Translations under genes and position numbers: made by a program
Shown: piece by piece, positions 46,445-57,768 of the stretch
Layout of the letters: the number at the start of each line of letters is the position of its first letter
How positions within the stretch are numbered: the first letter of the stretch is position 1
The notes under the pieces: model-generated
What the model was told of the DNA's origin: nothing
The model's database searches: none
The model's input: the letters and a program-made list of their open reading frames with translations, nothing else
Assembly: GCF_022201045.2 (NCBI RefSeq)
Contig: NC_068558.1
Location: 8,151,501 to 8,215,500 of the forward strand
DNA length: 64,000 nt
Direction: 5' to 3'
Source: Citrus sinensis
Lineage: Eukaryota; Streptophyta; Magnoliopsida; Sapindales; Rutaceae

Positions 46445-47746
46445 ATGGCACAAAATCAGAGACCAGCGAGCATTCTTGATACATTAGGTGAAGAAATTGT
46501 CAGAATAATAACACCCGTTTCAATCTGCATGCTTATGGTGGTCATTTTGGTCTCCATTTTGAGCTTAGACGACTCCTCATCATCATCAGCTATGCCAACT
46601 ATAGCTACAATTGCATACTCTGAGACCGGCTCAGATTCTTCTTGGGACAAATTCATGGGTGCCCTTTTGAACTCTCTTGTGTTTGTTGCTGTTGTCACTG
46701 CTGTCACCTTCATTTTGGTGCTGCTCTTTTATCTTAGATGTACAAATTTCTTGAAAATCTACTTGGGGTTTTCAGCTTTTGTTGTGTTGGCGTTCATGGG
46801 TGGTGAAATTGCCTTATTTTTATTTGAGAAGTTCAGTTTCCCTATTGATTGTGTTACATTTTTGGTGATTTTGTATAATTTTGCTGTTGTGGGTGTGTTG
46901 GCTGTTTTCATATCCAAAATGGCAATTTTAGTTACCCAAGCTTATTTGGTTGTGATTGGTATGTTGGTTGCATATTGGTTTACTCTTTTACCTGAATGGA
47001 CTACTTGGGTGTTGCTGGTTGCCATGGCATTGTATGATCTTGCTGCCGTTCTGTTGCCTGTTGGGCCGTTAAGGCTATTGGTAGAGCTTGCTATTTCAAG
47101 GGATGAAGATATCCCTGCTCTGGTTTATGAGGCTCGGCCTGTGGCACACCATGATTCCGGTTCGAGGGATGGTGTGGTTCGAAGAAGAGTATGGAGTGAA
47201 AGGAGAAATGTTCTTCATGATTCGGGAGGTGATGTGAACTCTAATGCAATTTTAAGTGGTAATGCAGGTTCAAACTTGAATTCTGGTGTGGTTTTATCAG
47301 TTGCTAGCGGTCATAATGACACAAGATTGGCTGGAGCTGAAGAGGGGAGGGTTGTGGAAGCGAATGCTGAGCTTTCTGCTCCCTTAATTGATCGAAGAAT
47401 GAATGATAATATGCATAGACAGGAAGAAGATGGTACGAGTGAAAATTTGTTGCTAGAGGGTATTGGGTTGGGTTCAACTGGTGCAATCAAGCTGGGGCTT
47501 GGGGACTTTATCTTCTACAGTGTGTTGGTTGGCAGGGCAGCAATGTATGATTTTATGACAGTGTATGCATGTTACCTTGCCATTGTAGCTGGTCTGGGTG
47601 TTACACTGATGCTGTTGGCCTTTTATCAGAAAGCTTTACCTGCTCTCCCAGTGTCAATTATGCTAGGTGTACTATTTTATTTATTGACTCGACTATTACT
47701 TGAAGTTTTTGTTGTACAATGTTCTATGAACCTTGTCATGTTTTAG
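46445..47746 (+). CDS. PSEN: Presenilin-like aspartyl protease
   Basis: Intronless, 433 residues from ATG 46445 (MAQNQRPASILDTLGEEIVR). Several hydrophobic helices are visible. The two catalytic aspartates lie in the family motifs: YD at D198 (ALYDLAAVLLP) and GLGD at D354 (LGLGDFIFYSVLVG). The PAL motif is at 399-401. The long hydrophilic loop between the active-site helices, residues about 225-345, is Ser/Asn-rich and poorly conserved, as usual. Presenilin is the catalytic subunit of gamma-secretase, which cuts membrane proteins inside the bilayer. In plants it sits in endomembranes and has little assigned substrate. A single exon is also what I recall for the Arabidopsis presenilins. Confidence 0.95.
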   Translation: MAQNQRPASILDTLGEEIVRIITPVSICMLMVVILVSILSLDDSSSSSAMPTIATIAYSETGSDSSWDKFMGALLNSLVFVAVVTAVTFILVLLFYLRCTNFLKIYLGFSAFVVLAFMGGEIALFLFEKFSFPIDCVTFLVILYNFAVVGVLAVFISKMAILVTQAYLVVIGMLVAYWFTLLPEWTTWVLLVAMALYDLAAVLLPVGPLRLLVELAISRDEDIPALVYEARPVAHHDSGSRDGVVRRRVWSERRNVLHDSGGDVNSNAILSGNAGSNLNSGVVLSVASGHNDTRLAGAEEGRVVEANAELSAPLIDRRMNDNMHRQEEDGTSENLLLEGIGLGSTGAIKLGLGDFIFYSVLVGRAAMYDFMTVYACYLAIVAGLGVTLMLLAFYQKALPALPVSIMLGVLFYLLTRLLLEVFVVQCSMNLVMF

Positions 47747-49606
47747 AAATATAATTTATGTTATCGAACTTCTGACAAATGATCACAAAAGGCATGGCTT
47801 ATGATTTCATGAACTGTTGTTGTATATTATATTCTTCAACAATTTATTTCTGTAATTCAATTCTGTTTCTTGTAAAGTTGGTTCAAAATTTTAACAAATG
47901 AGAAGCTTTATTTATCGGTCATGAACTTATTGCTTGAGTTTGGGAATCTATCATTTGAGGAAGCTGTTTTTTATTTTTATTTTTGGCCCCCTTTATGAAA
48001 AGAAGAAATAATTGTTTATGAATATTTGCTGTTTATCTTCACAAGCTTTGGAAGCAGGAAACTGTGTATTAGCTCGGATCCTTCTCTATGAGGTCTCTGG
48101 GTCGGATTAACAGAGAGCTAAAACACAGATTTGAATTTTGGGGTTCAAGAATTTGATTTTAGCAGAGGAAAGGCTTTTTTATTTTTTAACCTTTTGTGGA
48201 GTTTCTGTTTCTCCTAAGGTTTTCTTGTACCTGTTGTTAGTAAATAATTAAGTTTCACCATTGTTATTGCTACTGGAATATCTCAGGTGCTGTGGCTAAC
48301 TGAACTTAATTTTCTGCACTCAAATTGAATGTGGATTTTGCAAGCCTCAGTGGCATATTATGCGGTACTTTACTCTCATGTTTAACTATTTTAACTATAA
48401 CTTTTTTAAGTTATTTTGATAAGATAATGCTGCAGAGGAAAGAGTGTGCAACATTCCTTACTTTTCAGTTGTCTTGGAGAAGTTCCATTATTGAGTGATT
48501 TTACCGTACAGGAAAGATGCAATTGCAACCAACTTACAGGATTCATAGTTATTGGAAGGATATCATTTGATTTTGTTATTGTCTAAATACAGGTACGGGC
48601 ATGCACAACCTAGATTCACCCACTTGAATTTCTGGCAGTATTAAATGATATGATCCAGTCTTTCATCCTAATGAAAGAAATGATACTGGCAGTTGCCTTC
48701 ATACTTATTGAGATATCTTCCCATCAACGATATAATCCAATCTTTTGTAGTTCATCAATTTCTCACACATTTAGATAGTATGCTGCAGTTTTCTTGTAAG
48801 CAAATATCATTTACCTTTGCAATACTCTAGCCTGAATCCAGTTGTTTCTTTATATTTGAGAAATAATAATAACCTTCTCTGCAATATGGATTGTTGACTA
48901 ATTTCATGGAAGATTTCTGAACAAAGATTGGCAATTTAGGAGAAGTTTGCAACAAATTTAACCATTTCTTCAAGAAATATTTTGATGAATTTCAAAACTA
49001 CGAAATTCCATTTATTTTTGTGTAATGTCATGAGACAGATCACCAATATTTATTCATTTTCCTCCTTTTAATTTTAACAATCAACAACCAATTTGCTATC
49101 TTCCCCTTCTCTTTCTCCCTTTATTTCTTCAAGTTTTTGCTAGTATTCTGGGCACTGATAGCCCTCAAAAACTCTAGTCTCATGCACATGACATAAATTT
49201 GATGATGAGAACCACAAGCCATAATCATAGTAGGTATAGATCAACTTCATCTTACATTCTAATTTAACCACGAAAAAAAGTCATCAGATTGTAGGCCCTT
49301 GGTACAAGAGATCATCACCTTGACTTGGACATGGTGCATTGTATATGGAAAAGCATTCAAACGCATACACCTAACCTCCTTCTGTATGTTGAATGTTGAT
49401 TTTGTCTTCCATTGTTCAGTCATGAAAGCTACATGACTTTTAAGTCAACTGCTTGTCTGTATTGGATGGTCATCACCATTCTCGCCTCTTTCGCGTTTTA
49501 TTGAATTTGAAATCAAGTCTATTAGACCAGTAAGTGGCTCAAATTTTTTTAATCAAGAAATTTTCCACACAGAATTAATAAATAACTTATCCAAACTATT
49601 CTAAGA
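47747..49606. other. Downstream of presenilin, no gene seen
   Basis: About 1.9 kb without a clear coding frame. The first part is the presenilin 3' UTR. I see nothing else I can name. Confidence 0.4.
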
Positions 49607-49936
49607 TTATGGTTCTTTGACTAAGCTAAAAATACGGTTGATGAAATCACCAACATGGTCAAGTGCTGGTAAGCGCGTAGCGTCACAGTTTGGTTTTGGG
49701 TTTAAGGGTGAAGAGAGTTCACCAAACATGCTAGTCTTTCGGATTGACATTAAGTACTTGGCTTGATAAGTGGTATTAGAAGAGTATGCCCGAGCGCTTG
49801 TGCCGTGTGGCTCAACACGACTGTCTGAACAGAAAAAATAGCTGTCCTCAAAATTATTTGTTCCTGAGGTAATTAAGCTGCAAGGGTGTTTAATCCAGCA
49901 GCCATATTCATTTTGTCTAGAAAGCGGGAAAATCAT
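49607..49936 (-). CDS. Possible small protein or terminal exon, unrecognised
   Basis: A minus-strand frame of 109 codons from ATG 49936 to a stop at 49607, with a protein-like composition (TSARAYSSNTTYQAKYLMSI; GDFINRIFSLVKEP). A good acceptor (CACCCTTGCAG) occurs within it at about 49879, so the frame may be the last exon of a gene whose earlier exon is between here and EXO70E2, or a frame in the EXO70E2 3' region. I recognise no family. Confidence 0.3.
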   Translation of the reverse strand: MIFPLSRQNEYGCWIKHPCSLITSGTNNFEDSYFFCSDSRVEPHGTSARAYSSNTTYQAKYLMSIRKTSMFGELSSPLNPKPNCDATRLPALDHVGDFINRIFSLVKEP

Positions 49937-50245
49937 AATACATAATTCAAAAAACAGACTCAGTCAGGATAAGAGAGAGAGAGAGAGAGATAGGACAAAA
50001 TAAATGGAGGAGGAATGAACATATAATCAGGCAAGCGAAGATGGAAAACACAGCCAAAACCCAAGGCCATATGTCTGCTGTAATCTTGGAAATACTACAG
50101 AAGAAAAACTTGCTGATGAAACAAAACTACAGCTAAGTTTTGCTAGAAATATTCTGACAGTACTTATAAGATAATTACAATTACATTACATCTATGACAA
50201 ATACAGGAAAGAGAAAATAATGAGTAAAACTTAGAAATAGAAGCT
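49937..50245. other. Region between the small frame and the EXO70E2 stop codon
   Basis: Contains a (GA)n tract at about 49973-49990. It is probably the 3' UTR of EXO70E2. Confidence 0.4.
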
Positions 50246-52174
50246 TTATCTTCTTCGCGAATTGCGCAAAGTTCTCCAAGTTCCTTCAAAAAAATCCAGG
50301 AGCAGTTTTTCCAGATCATCCACTGTGTACTTGATGTGCTTGTCACTGATCCGGTTTCTCCCAATAAAAGTTCTATATGCATGGATTACTTTCAGCGAAG
50401 TTGAAATTCGTAGATCCTCTTTAAGTTGAGGATCTGTGATACACCACTGTGTCTGAATTTTGTAAACATCCTCAAAAGCATTAGTGAATTCCCTGCACCT
50501 CTCTTTATAACTTGTTTTTAACACAGAATTTGAGCAGTGGCCATCATCCCGGAGAAAAGATAGGACTGAACACCATGTGGCTCTCTGGTAGCTTGTTGCA
50601 TGTTGCTGAAATTTCCCGATATGCTTTCTGATCCATTCATCTCCAAAGAAAATCCTGAGGTCAGAACCCTTAATCTTTTGTACAACGTAATGTATGTTAT
50701 TCATAAGAAAGATATGTCGCAATGAATCCTCCCTGTACAATCTGGATTTGACAACTAGACTGCATTCTAATGCAGATGTGATTGACCGTAGGTGACAAGC
50801 CAACGGACAAAAAGTAATCGGAGATATGTCTTGTTCAGTTTCTGACTCAACAATGGAATGTGTATCCTCCATATTTTGGTCCTCGAAAAGCAGATTCAAG
50901 GTATCGTCATATATGGTAAGGGTCTTGATGTAGTTCATGACATACCTTGTGAGAGGGTGAATTCCACCTCGAGGGAGAGGTTTCATGGATGAATCAGCAG
51001 CAATGGCCTTCTGGAGTTCTTGAAATGCTTGCCTTGCCGAATGACCCAATTTCCTCAGAAGCTCATGGAACTCAATCCTAATGTAAGAACCAGCCTCTTC
51101 AAATAGCAAACTATCTATTTCCAGGAGAAGATCATCCAGAACCTCATACATATCTAGCAAGCAAAACAACTTTTCTGGCTGAGTTGATCCCATTGCTACA
51201 GCTTCCCCAAAATTCAAGAGGCACAGAAACGTTGCCTTGGCTATCTCAACAAAGCAGAGTGAGCAAACAGTATCAAATCGTCCCAAGATCTTGTTGCATA
51301 ACTGTTTCTCACTTGTGAGATAGACCCGGATGATGATCTTCATAGCCCAGTTCCATTTCTTGATCTCACTGCTCAAGGTACTCCACTTCATTTTCAGCAC
51401 ATCGTCAATGCTAAATTTCTCCAGCTCAAGAATGACAAAAAAGTATTCATTCAATGCATCTTGGCGAGCACCAATGAAAGCCGCGCAAAATTCCTGATCG
51501 TAATTGGCAGCAATCATAGCATTTGCAATAGCCTTAAGATCAGGAACCACCTGAGGATGGATCAAGTCCACAATATATTCCCCAGATACAGAGCCAGTAT
51601 TGCTGACTCTCTGTGACGCTTCAACTGATTCATCCTCGAGTGAAACAAAGGACTCGTCATAAATCACATCCTCTCGGCAAGAATGAAAAGAAACGTATTC
51701 CGGCTCGAAGTATAGCTTATGGTGAACAAGAATGTGGATTAGCTCTTCCTGAAGCCTCAACATTGCCATCTGCACTATATTGTTAGCTCGGTAAAGAAGT
51801 TCCCTCACCCGTCCATTTTCATTAACAGACACACCACTGAAACTGTCTATCAATGTTTGGACTTCATCAATGGCTCCTAGGAACTCAGAAACTTCTCCGG
51901 GACCAGTATCCCATATCATACTTTGATTCGCCTGCCAGCGCAAAACCATTCTCTCGGCACATTTGAGCCGCTTCTCAACCTCAATGGCTTCCCCTCCATT
52001 GTTTACGGTGTTTCCAGTCATTATCGACAAATGTATATCAAGATCCGCAAGGAGTTTCCTTGTATCATCACTCAAATTTCTAATTGCCCCTAGTAACTTC
52101 AAAACGTGGTGAGCTGCGGCAATCAAATGTTGATCCCCTTCATGGTTGGGGTTCACAGATTGATAACCAGCCAT
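50246..52174 (-). CDS. EXO70E2: Exocyst subunit EXO70, E2 type
   Basis: Intronless, 642 residues from ATG 52174 (MAGYQSVNPNHEGDQHLIAA). Family hallmarks include KLLADLDIHLS near the N-terminus, DIHPQVVPDLKAIANAM-like sequence (LIHPQVVPDLKAIANAMI), FCAAFIGARQDAL, GGIHPLTRYVMNYIK, LRSITSALECSL, and the C-terminal FFGDEWIRKHIGKFQ and YRTFIGRNR. The long helical-rod fold of EXO70 tethers secretory vesicles at the plasma membrane. The E2 member in Arabidopsis marks EXPO, a double-membrane exocyst-positive organelle. The match to E2 is by memory of the whole sequence, so the subclade is less sure than the family. The ATG at 52174 lies close to the expected start. Confidence 0.9.
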   Translation of the reverse strand: MAGYQSVNPNHEGDQHLIAAAHHVLKLLGAIRNLSDDTRKLLADLDIHLSIMTGNTVNNGGEAIEVEKRLKCAERMVLRWQANQSMIWDTGPGEVSEFLGAIDEVQTLIDSFSGVSVNENGRVRELLYRANNIVQMAMLRLQEELIHILVHHKLYFEPEYVSFHSCREDVIYDESFVSLEDESVEASQRVSNTGSVSGEYIVDLIHPQVVPDLKAIANAMIAANYDQEFCAAFIGARQDALNEYFFVILELEKFSIDDVLKMKWSTLSSEIKKWNWAMKIIIRVYLTSEKQLCNKILGRFDTVCSLCFVEIAKATFLCLLNFGEAVAMGSTQPEKLFCLLDMYEVLDDLLLEIDSLLFEEAGSYIRIEFHELLRKLGHSARQAFQELQKAIAADSSMKPLPRGGIHPLTRYVMNYIKTLTIYDDTLNLLFEDQNMEDTHSIVESETEQDISPITFCPLACHLRSITSALECSLVVKSRLYREDSLRHIFLMNNIHYVVQKIKGSDLRIFFGDEWIRKHIGKFQQHATSYQRATWCSVLSFLRDDGHCSNSVLKTSYKERCREFTNAFEDVYKIQTQWCITDPQLKEDLRISTSLKVIHAYRTFIGRNRISDKHIKYTVDDLEKLLLDFFEGTWRTLRNSRRR

Positions 52175-54053
52175 AGTAGTGAAAATAGAGGAACTGAAAT
52201 GATTGGATTTATGTGGATCTCAAGTATTCCCCAAAACAAGAATCAAATCAAAGCCTATTGGAACTAAAGCACCATGTCTTAGGAAAGTGAATGCAAAGGA
52301 GATAAGCTATGATGTGAAATCAATAAAACCTCATATAGAACAAAAAGTAGGGCTTTACCTACTAAAGCAGAAGGTTCCACTTAGTTTATGCAAATCGGCA
52401 GATTTAAGGCAGAATCCCACTGGTAAGTCGGCCCATTCAAGATCTTTTGGAGATGAGATACAAAAAACAATTTAAAAAAGAGAAAAATTAAAAAAAATAA
52501 AATAAAAAAAACAAGAAGAAGAAGAAGAAGTAACTAAAGGGTAACCTTTACTAAGTTGCCCATCTAAAATGACACCAGAAATGAATAAAGAGTTACACAA
52601 ACGAGCAGTATACACAGGATAAAAAGAATAATGAACAAACCTAAAACTCCCAACTTCATTACAAGGACCATGGAATATACCAAAGTCATAAAACATTGAC
52701 GGTGTCTCTCTTAAATCTCAATCTTGCTTGGAAGATACACAAGAAAAAGTGATCAAAAACCTCAAAACTCAAGTACCCGTATGAATATTTGGCCAAGAAT
52801 AAGGCTCAGATGATGAAGGCAAAACCTCTTGTCTCTTCTGTTTCTCACAAACCTCAGCTCATTCTTCAAGGATAATAAATGACAAAACATTAGCAAGAAA
52901 AACAAAAATAGCCCAAGTAACTGACAAAGCAGGATCAAAACTTATTTCAATCTCCCCGCACAGACAGAGAGCATATAAAGATCAACTAAATACAAAATGA
53001 AACACGACTAAAAACACCTTCAAAATACTATTCAAGACATAAAACTTTTTCATTTCTTGATATCATCAAAGAAAAGTCAAATAGTGTTAACACAATAAAT
53101 ATGAGTGAACAGCAAAACTTCCCCAGAAGAAAATGAGGGAGAGAATGGTAGAAAATGCCAAAATGGAGGCCACAAAAGAGAGAAAGAAGAAGTGGAAGTT
53201 CAAAACTTTTTAATATAAGAAGGAGAACATGTAACTTCTTGTACGTGGAAAAAGTACTAGTACACGCTGGGCTTTTCTCTGCAACTTCTCTTTGGCCAAT
53301 AATCAAATTCCAATGCATAATTTGTTTTATTTTATTAAGAGAAAATAAGTAAAAGAATCCAAAATACGTCTTTATAGCAATACTATAACGAATAGGATCA
53401 CCAACTTCCTTGCTTCTAATACATTATAACATATTTTCTAAATACCCAGAGGATATTATTTTTATTATCTGAAGTTGTATGCTAATTAAATTGATGTATT
53501 TGTTGTTTTTTTTTCTTTTTTTAATTATATAAAAGGTCTCCTAATAACCACGGTACCCATGAATATGATTTAAACTATTTGAGGCTACTTCCAAAATACA
53601 CGAGGGGAGTTTTGATATACTCCAACTTGAAAAAAAGTTGTAGTGATTTCTGAATTCCGAAGTAAAAATCAACATCATTTAAATGCAGTAGAAAGAGGAA
53701 GAAAAAAAAGGTAAAAATATTATATATTATTTTATTTAATTTATTATCTAATGTCTAAATTGTAAAGAAAATTTGAAGTAATTTAATTTTTTATTTAATT
53801 AGGGTGAAATAATAATTTTATATTAAGAGGGTAAAATAATTATTTTATTAATATTCTGTTAACTTCTCTTATAGAGTTTAGACAACAGTAAAAAAATGAT
53901 TTATTTTATAACTTCAAGTCGAAATTAGCCTAAATATATATATATATTTTTAAAAAATTTAAAAAAATAAATGGTCCATGAATAATTGCCATAATATGCG
54001 TATTAAGTTAGAGTTAGACTGTGAGTACGAGAGGACGAGCAGAGAGGCTGATG
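52175..54053. other. Upstream region of EXO70E2, no gene seen
   Basis: The first part is likely the 5' UTR, possibly with an intron, of the minus-strand gene. The rest is AT-rich and without coding signal. Confidence 0.4.
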
Positions 54054-54063
54054 TATTATTGCA
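54054..54063. repeat. Target-site duplication of foldback MITE, copy 1
   Basis: TATTATTGCA, identical to 54677-54686. Confidence 0.85.
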
Positions 54064-54676
54064 GGGTAATTTTTAAAAACCTCCCCTGAGGTTTGGGCTT
54101 GTTGCAAGTAGATGGCGAGAATTGATTTATTTGTAAAAAACCCCCTACCGTCAGTTAAGTTTAACATTGACCGTTAGTTGACCGTGCAAAGACAATATTA
54201 CCCTTAACAATAGTTTATAAACGAAAATAACTAAAAAAAAATCAAAATTATTAGCTATTTTACACTTTTTAAATTATTGATATTTTCTTAAAGTTCTTAT
54301 AAAAAATTAAAATTAAAAAATTAAAAAATCCTCTTTAAATTATTGATATTTCCTTAAAATTCCTAAAAAAAAAATAAAATTTAAAATTTAAAAATGAAAT
54401 AGTCATAATCTTTACCTATGATATTGTAAATTTTTAGAATTGACAAGGATAAAATTGTCAAAAAATAGGATTTGTGCTTTTTGCACCAATAATTTTGGTT
54501 TTTTTTTAGTTATTTTCGTTTACAAACTATTGTTAAGGGTAATATTGTCTTTGCACGGTCAACTAACGGTCAATGTTAAACTTAACTGACGGTAGGGGGT
54601 TTTTTATAAATAAATCAATTCTCGTCATCTACTTGCAACAAGCTCAAACCTCAGGGGAGGATTTTAAAAATTACCC
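54064..54676. mobile_element. Foldback MITE with ~180-bp terminal inverted repeats
   Basis: 613 bp, non-coding. The left arm (54064 to about 54243) begins GGGTAATTTTTAAAAACCTC. The right arm (about 54497-54676) is its reverse complement, ending TTTTAAAAATTACCC. The arms match at most positions over about 180 bp, including the blocks CCCCCTACCGTCAGTTAAG and TTGACCGTGCAAAGACAATA. The spacer is AT-rich. The 10-bp (or 9-bp) target duplication and long inverted repeats fit a Mutator-like non-autonomous element. Confidence 0.88.
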
Positions 54677-54686
54677 TATTATTGCA
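54677..54686. repeat. Target-site duplication of foldback MITE, copy 2
   Basis: TATTATTGCA, identical to 54054-54063. Confidence 0.85.
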
Positions 54687-55455
54687 AACAAATTTATTGT
54701 TGAAAAAAAAATTAATGCACAGTAGGGCGACATCTGTCAACCGCGAGAGGACCTCACTGACAGTTTTTAGAAAGAAAACTGCAAGTCCGTTAACTAACAG
54801 ACGGTTCAGATGGGTTTAAGGTTTCGAATCAGCGAGCGCCGGCCCGGCTCACCAAAGTATGGTCTCTGTTAATATCATTTTCGGCAGAACCATCGCAACG
54901 GCGCTACCTATGTTGTTATAAAAACTTCTCATAAAAGTTAATTAAAGTTAATTATTAGCTTGACGCGTTTTTAGTCATGTCACCCAAATCTTTTACTCGT
55001 TTTGTCCACAAAATATGATTATTAGGAATTTTTTTTTTTTAAAAAAAACTTTGATTCAAACAAAATAGAGTAGGGTTGAAATTCTCGCTCTTAAGTCACT
55101 GACTTTTGTTGGTTGTGTTGGTCCAATCTCATCATTTGCATTCTTGCTTTTGTAATTATTTTTAAATCCAAAGCCTCGTAAATTCTCCTAGGCGCTCTTA
55201 AAAAACAATTAAGTGTACAATCACTTTTGAGTGTGCTTAATTAGCTCTCCATGAATGTACAAATAGGCAAATAGGAGGGCTTGAACAATTGAACGCGATG
55301 ATTAATCCTCTTATCCAACCACTATAAGATCAACAACTCCATGAGTTCGGGCTTCGTTGTTTTGTTTTGTTTTGTTTTTAGTACATAAGTGTATTGTTGA
55401 AGAATACAACTCATATTACATGATATTATAATTGATATTTATAAATTAAACTATT
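54687..55455. other. Intergenic, AT-rich
   Basis: No gene or defined repeat seen. Confidence 0.4.
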
Positions 55456-55459
55456 ATTA

Positions 55460-55573
55460 TGACTAATTTACATTAATTATTATGAAGCACCGCTCAAATT
55501 TTTACCTATCTTATTAGGACTAGTTTACATTAATTATTGTGAAGCACCGTCTAGATTTTTACCTATCTCTAAT
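55460..55573. repeat. 57-bp tandem duplication
   Basis: Two adjacent units, each with GACTA(A/G)TTTACATTAATTA then GAAGCACCG(C/T)C and TTTTTACCTATCT. They differ at a few positions. They sit at the tail side of the SINE candidate. Confidence 0.8.
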
Positions 55574-55775
55574 ATTTGAGGTCGTCCAGATTTTTATATA
55601 TGTCACATTTTGAGGGACGTCTACTCTACTCATATTTTAAAAGGGAGAAAATTATTTTCACTCAAATTGAAGAAGAAAATTAAATTCTCACAATAGATTA
55701 TGAGGGCTTGAACTCATGACCTCACAATTGTAAGGTTTGAGTTTTAACTACCAGGCTAAAGCCTAGTTGCTCTCG
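55490..55775 (-). mobile_element. tRNA-derived SINE candidate
   Basis: On the minus strand, TTTAGCCTGGTAGTTAAAAC (about 55762-55743) resembles an RNA polymerase III A box. GAGTTCAAGCCC (about 55714-55703) resembles a B box at the usual spacing of 30-40 bp. Downstream is a body with GACGTCCCTC and a GACGGTGCTTCAC-like tail, partly shared with the short repeats near 2277 and 2985. No target duplication was found. Confidence 0.4.
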
Positions 55776-57755
55776 GACTTCTATTATTGACATAAAAATA
55801 TTTCTTTATATATATTGGAATACAATTTATAAGGATCATTGTAAAGATTTGGTGCAGTGTTAATAGTTCTCTGGTATTCATGATAAAATTTAAGGTATCA
55901 ATAATTTGCAATATCATTCTTATCCAACAACGCAACAACTTTGTTTTATTTTAATTTTTTTGCTAATTTTTAGTTTTAGAGTTTACTCAAAAATTTGTCG
56001 ACATCTATTTTGATTAAGTACAATGATTAATATAGCTAGTAGCACTAAGATTTTCTCGTTTGTTCAACTATACACAATTATTAAAATTAGTATATTTTCA
56101 AAAAAAAAATTAACTAACTCTATACTTAGAAATATGTTCGGTTTACGAAAGGGATAGACATTTGACTTGCATTCCAAGATTGAGAATTGAACATCAAATT
56201 CTAGAAAACAAAATTGAGACTTTGCCGTTGGCGGCCCCATAACAAATATAATATATTTTTGGGATCTCTAGTCATGGTCGTTATTTATAGTAACGTTCTG
56301 GTCAAGTGAAATTTCAACCAATTATAATTAAAAAAGAAAAAGAAAAAAGAAATAAACCCCAGTTAAAACTTTCATTTGTTTTGTAACATGAATATCTACA
56401 AGTTTAAGTAGATTTTAAAAATTTAGTGAGCATTTAAAAATATGATTTAATTAATTAAATTGCTGATTTGCCGAAACGACACGTGAGAATCGGCACAGCT
56501 AAGGAAATGAAAAGTTAGTTGGGGTGGAATGGCGCGAAGAGAAGAGAGTGTTGGTTATTATAGAAATAACAAATGAGAGATAAACGCCTATACTTAAGCC
56601 GTACCCTCAAAATAATTCATTCACTAAACTCTCCCCCTGTATCTGCTGTCCTCCAACAAGCAAACAACTTCTCTCTTTCCCTCTGTTTCGTCCTTTGTTT
56701 TTTGTGTTTTTATTTTTCTGGGTTTCTGTTTCTTTGGGTTTCTTTGATTGTCCTCCATTCATCATCATTTTGGCATAAGAGAGAGGGGGCAGGACTTAGA
56801 TTCGGAGGCTCTTGGTGGTTTTCCATGTAAGTTTTTCTTTATTCTCTTTTTTCTTTTTTCTTTTTTTAAATTTTGCTGTTGATATTTTATGAATGATTCA
56901 GGAATTAATTGGGATGATAACATTATGAGTTTAGTGTTCGTTGAGGAATAATTTTTGGTTAGGGTACAGAAAAAAAAAAATAATAATAATGTTTGCATGT
57001 CAAGGTGATATTAAGATAGGTGATGGGTTGGGATGATAACATTTGTTGGATGCAGGAGTTTTGGAGATGTTGCATTGTGAGAAATTTTTACAAATACCAA
57101 GTGTAATACATCAACCAAAGATTAGTGGTTTAAATGTAATTGATTTGCAGGCGATTGGTTTATTGCGTCTTCTTTCTTATCCCTAGAAACTGTATTTGAA
57201 CGTTGGTAATGTGTCTTATACTCAAATCTATATGGCTAGGAACTGATTCTCCTAAAGGAAGTTATAAGCATATTAGAAACTAAAGTGTCATGAGCTGTGA
57301 ACACTAAACACATTGAGGGCGTGATCAGAATCATGAGGGCCTAGGCAAGTGGCCGGGTTCGAGGTTTTAGGGGATTTATTCTATTAGATTGTTTGGGGAA
57401 AAAATGTGTGCCAATGAACTATTAAACTTGTAAATATCCATATATAATGCAAGTGTGTCATCTAAACCTCAATGTATGCAATGTGCTTTTGAGTTTGTCG
57501 ATCTGGGGAGGATCAGAACTTGTGTTCAGTGTTTGCTTATTCTTGAATATGGTCAAATATTGGAAAGGGCTTTTGTAATAAGGATTATTCAAACTTTAAG
57601 GATGACATCTCTTTTTTCATCCGCATTGTCAAAATTGGATCTTTCCTAAATAATTTAATCTGTTTGATTTTAATTACATATTTACTCGAATAGAACCCTT
57701 ACATTCATTATTTCTTGTCACACAGCTGAACTGATCTCCTGTACCTGGAGATGGT
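55776..57755. promoter_or_regulatory. Upstream region and 5' UTR intron of the 57756 gene
   Basis: The first 800 bases are AT-rich and unremarkable. From about 56570 a pyrimidine-rich leader appears. A donor at 56826 (TTTCCAT|GTAAGTTTT) and an acceptor at 57724 (TTGTCACACAG) suggest a 5' UTR intron of about 0.9 kb, a feature often tied to strong expression. This is inferred from sites only. Confidence 0.45.
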
Positions 57756-57768
57756 ATGGGATCTGTAG
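57751..57768 (+). promoter_or_regulatory. Overlapping minimal upstream ORF
   Basis: ATGGTATGGGATCTGTAG: five codons and a stop. It begins five bases before, and overlaps, the main ATG at 57756 in another frame. It could reduce initiation or rely on leaky scanning. Confidence 0.6.

Noticed and set aside
52203-52475. 90-codon plus-strand frame upstream of EXO70E2
   Set aside because: It lies in the probable 5' leader or intron of EXO70E2, with no motif.
55700-55765. Functional tRNA gene
   Set aside because: The A and B boxes are imperfect and no cloverleaf with paired acceptor ends can be formed, so a SINE origin is more likely.
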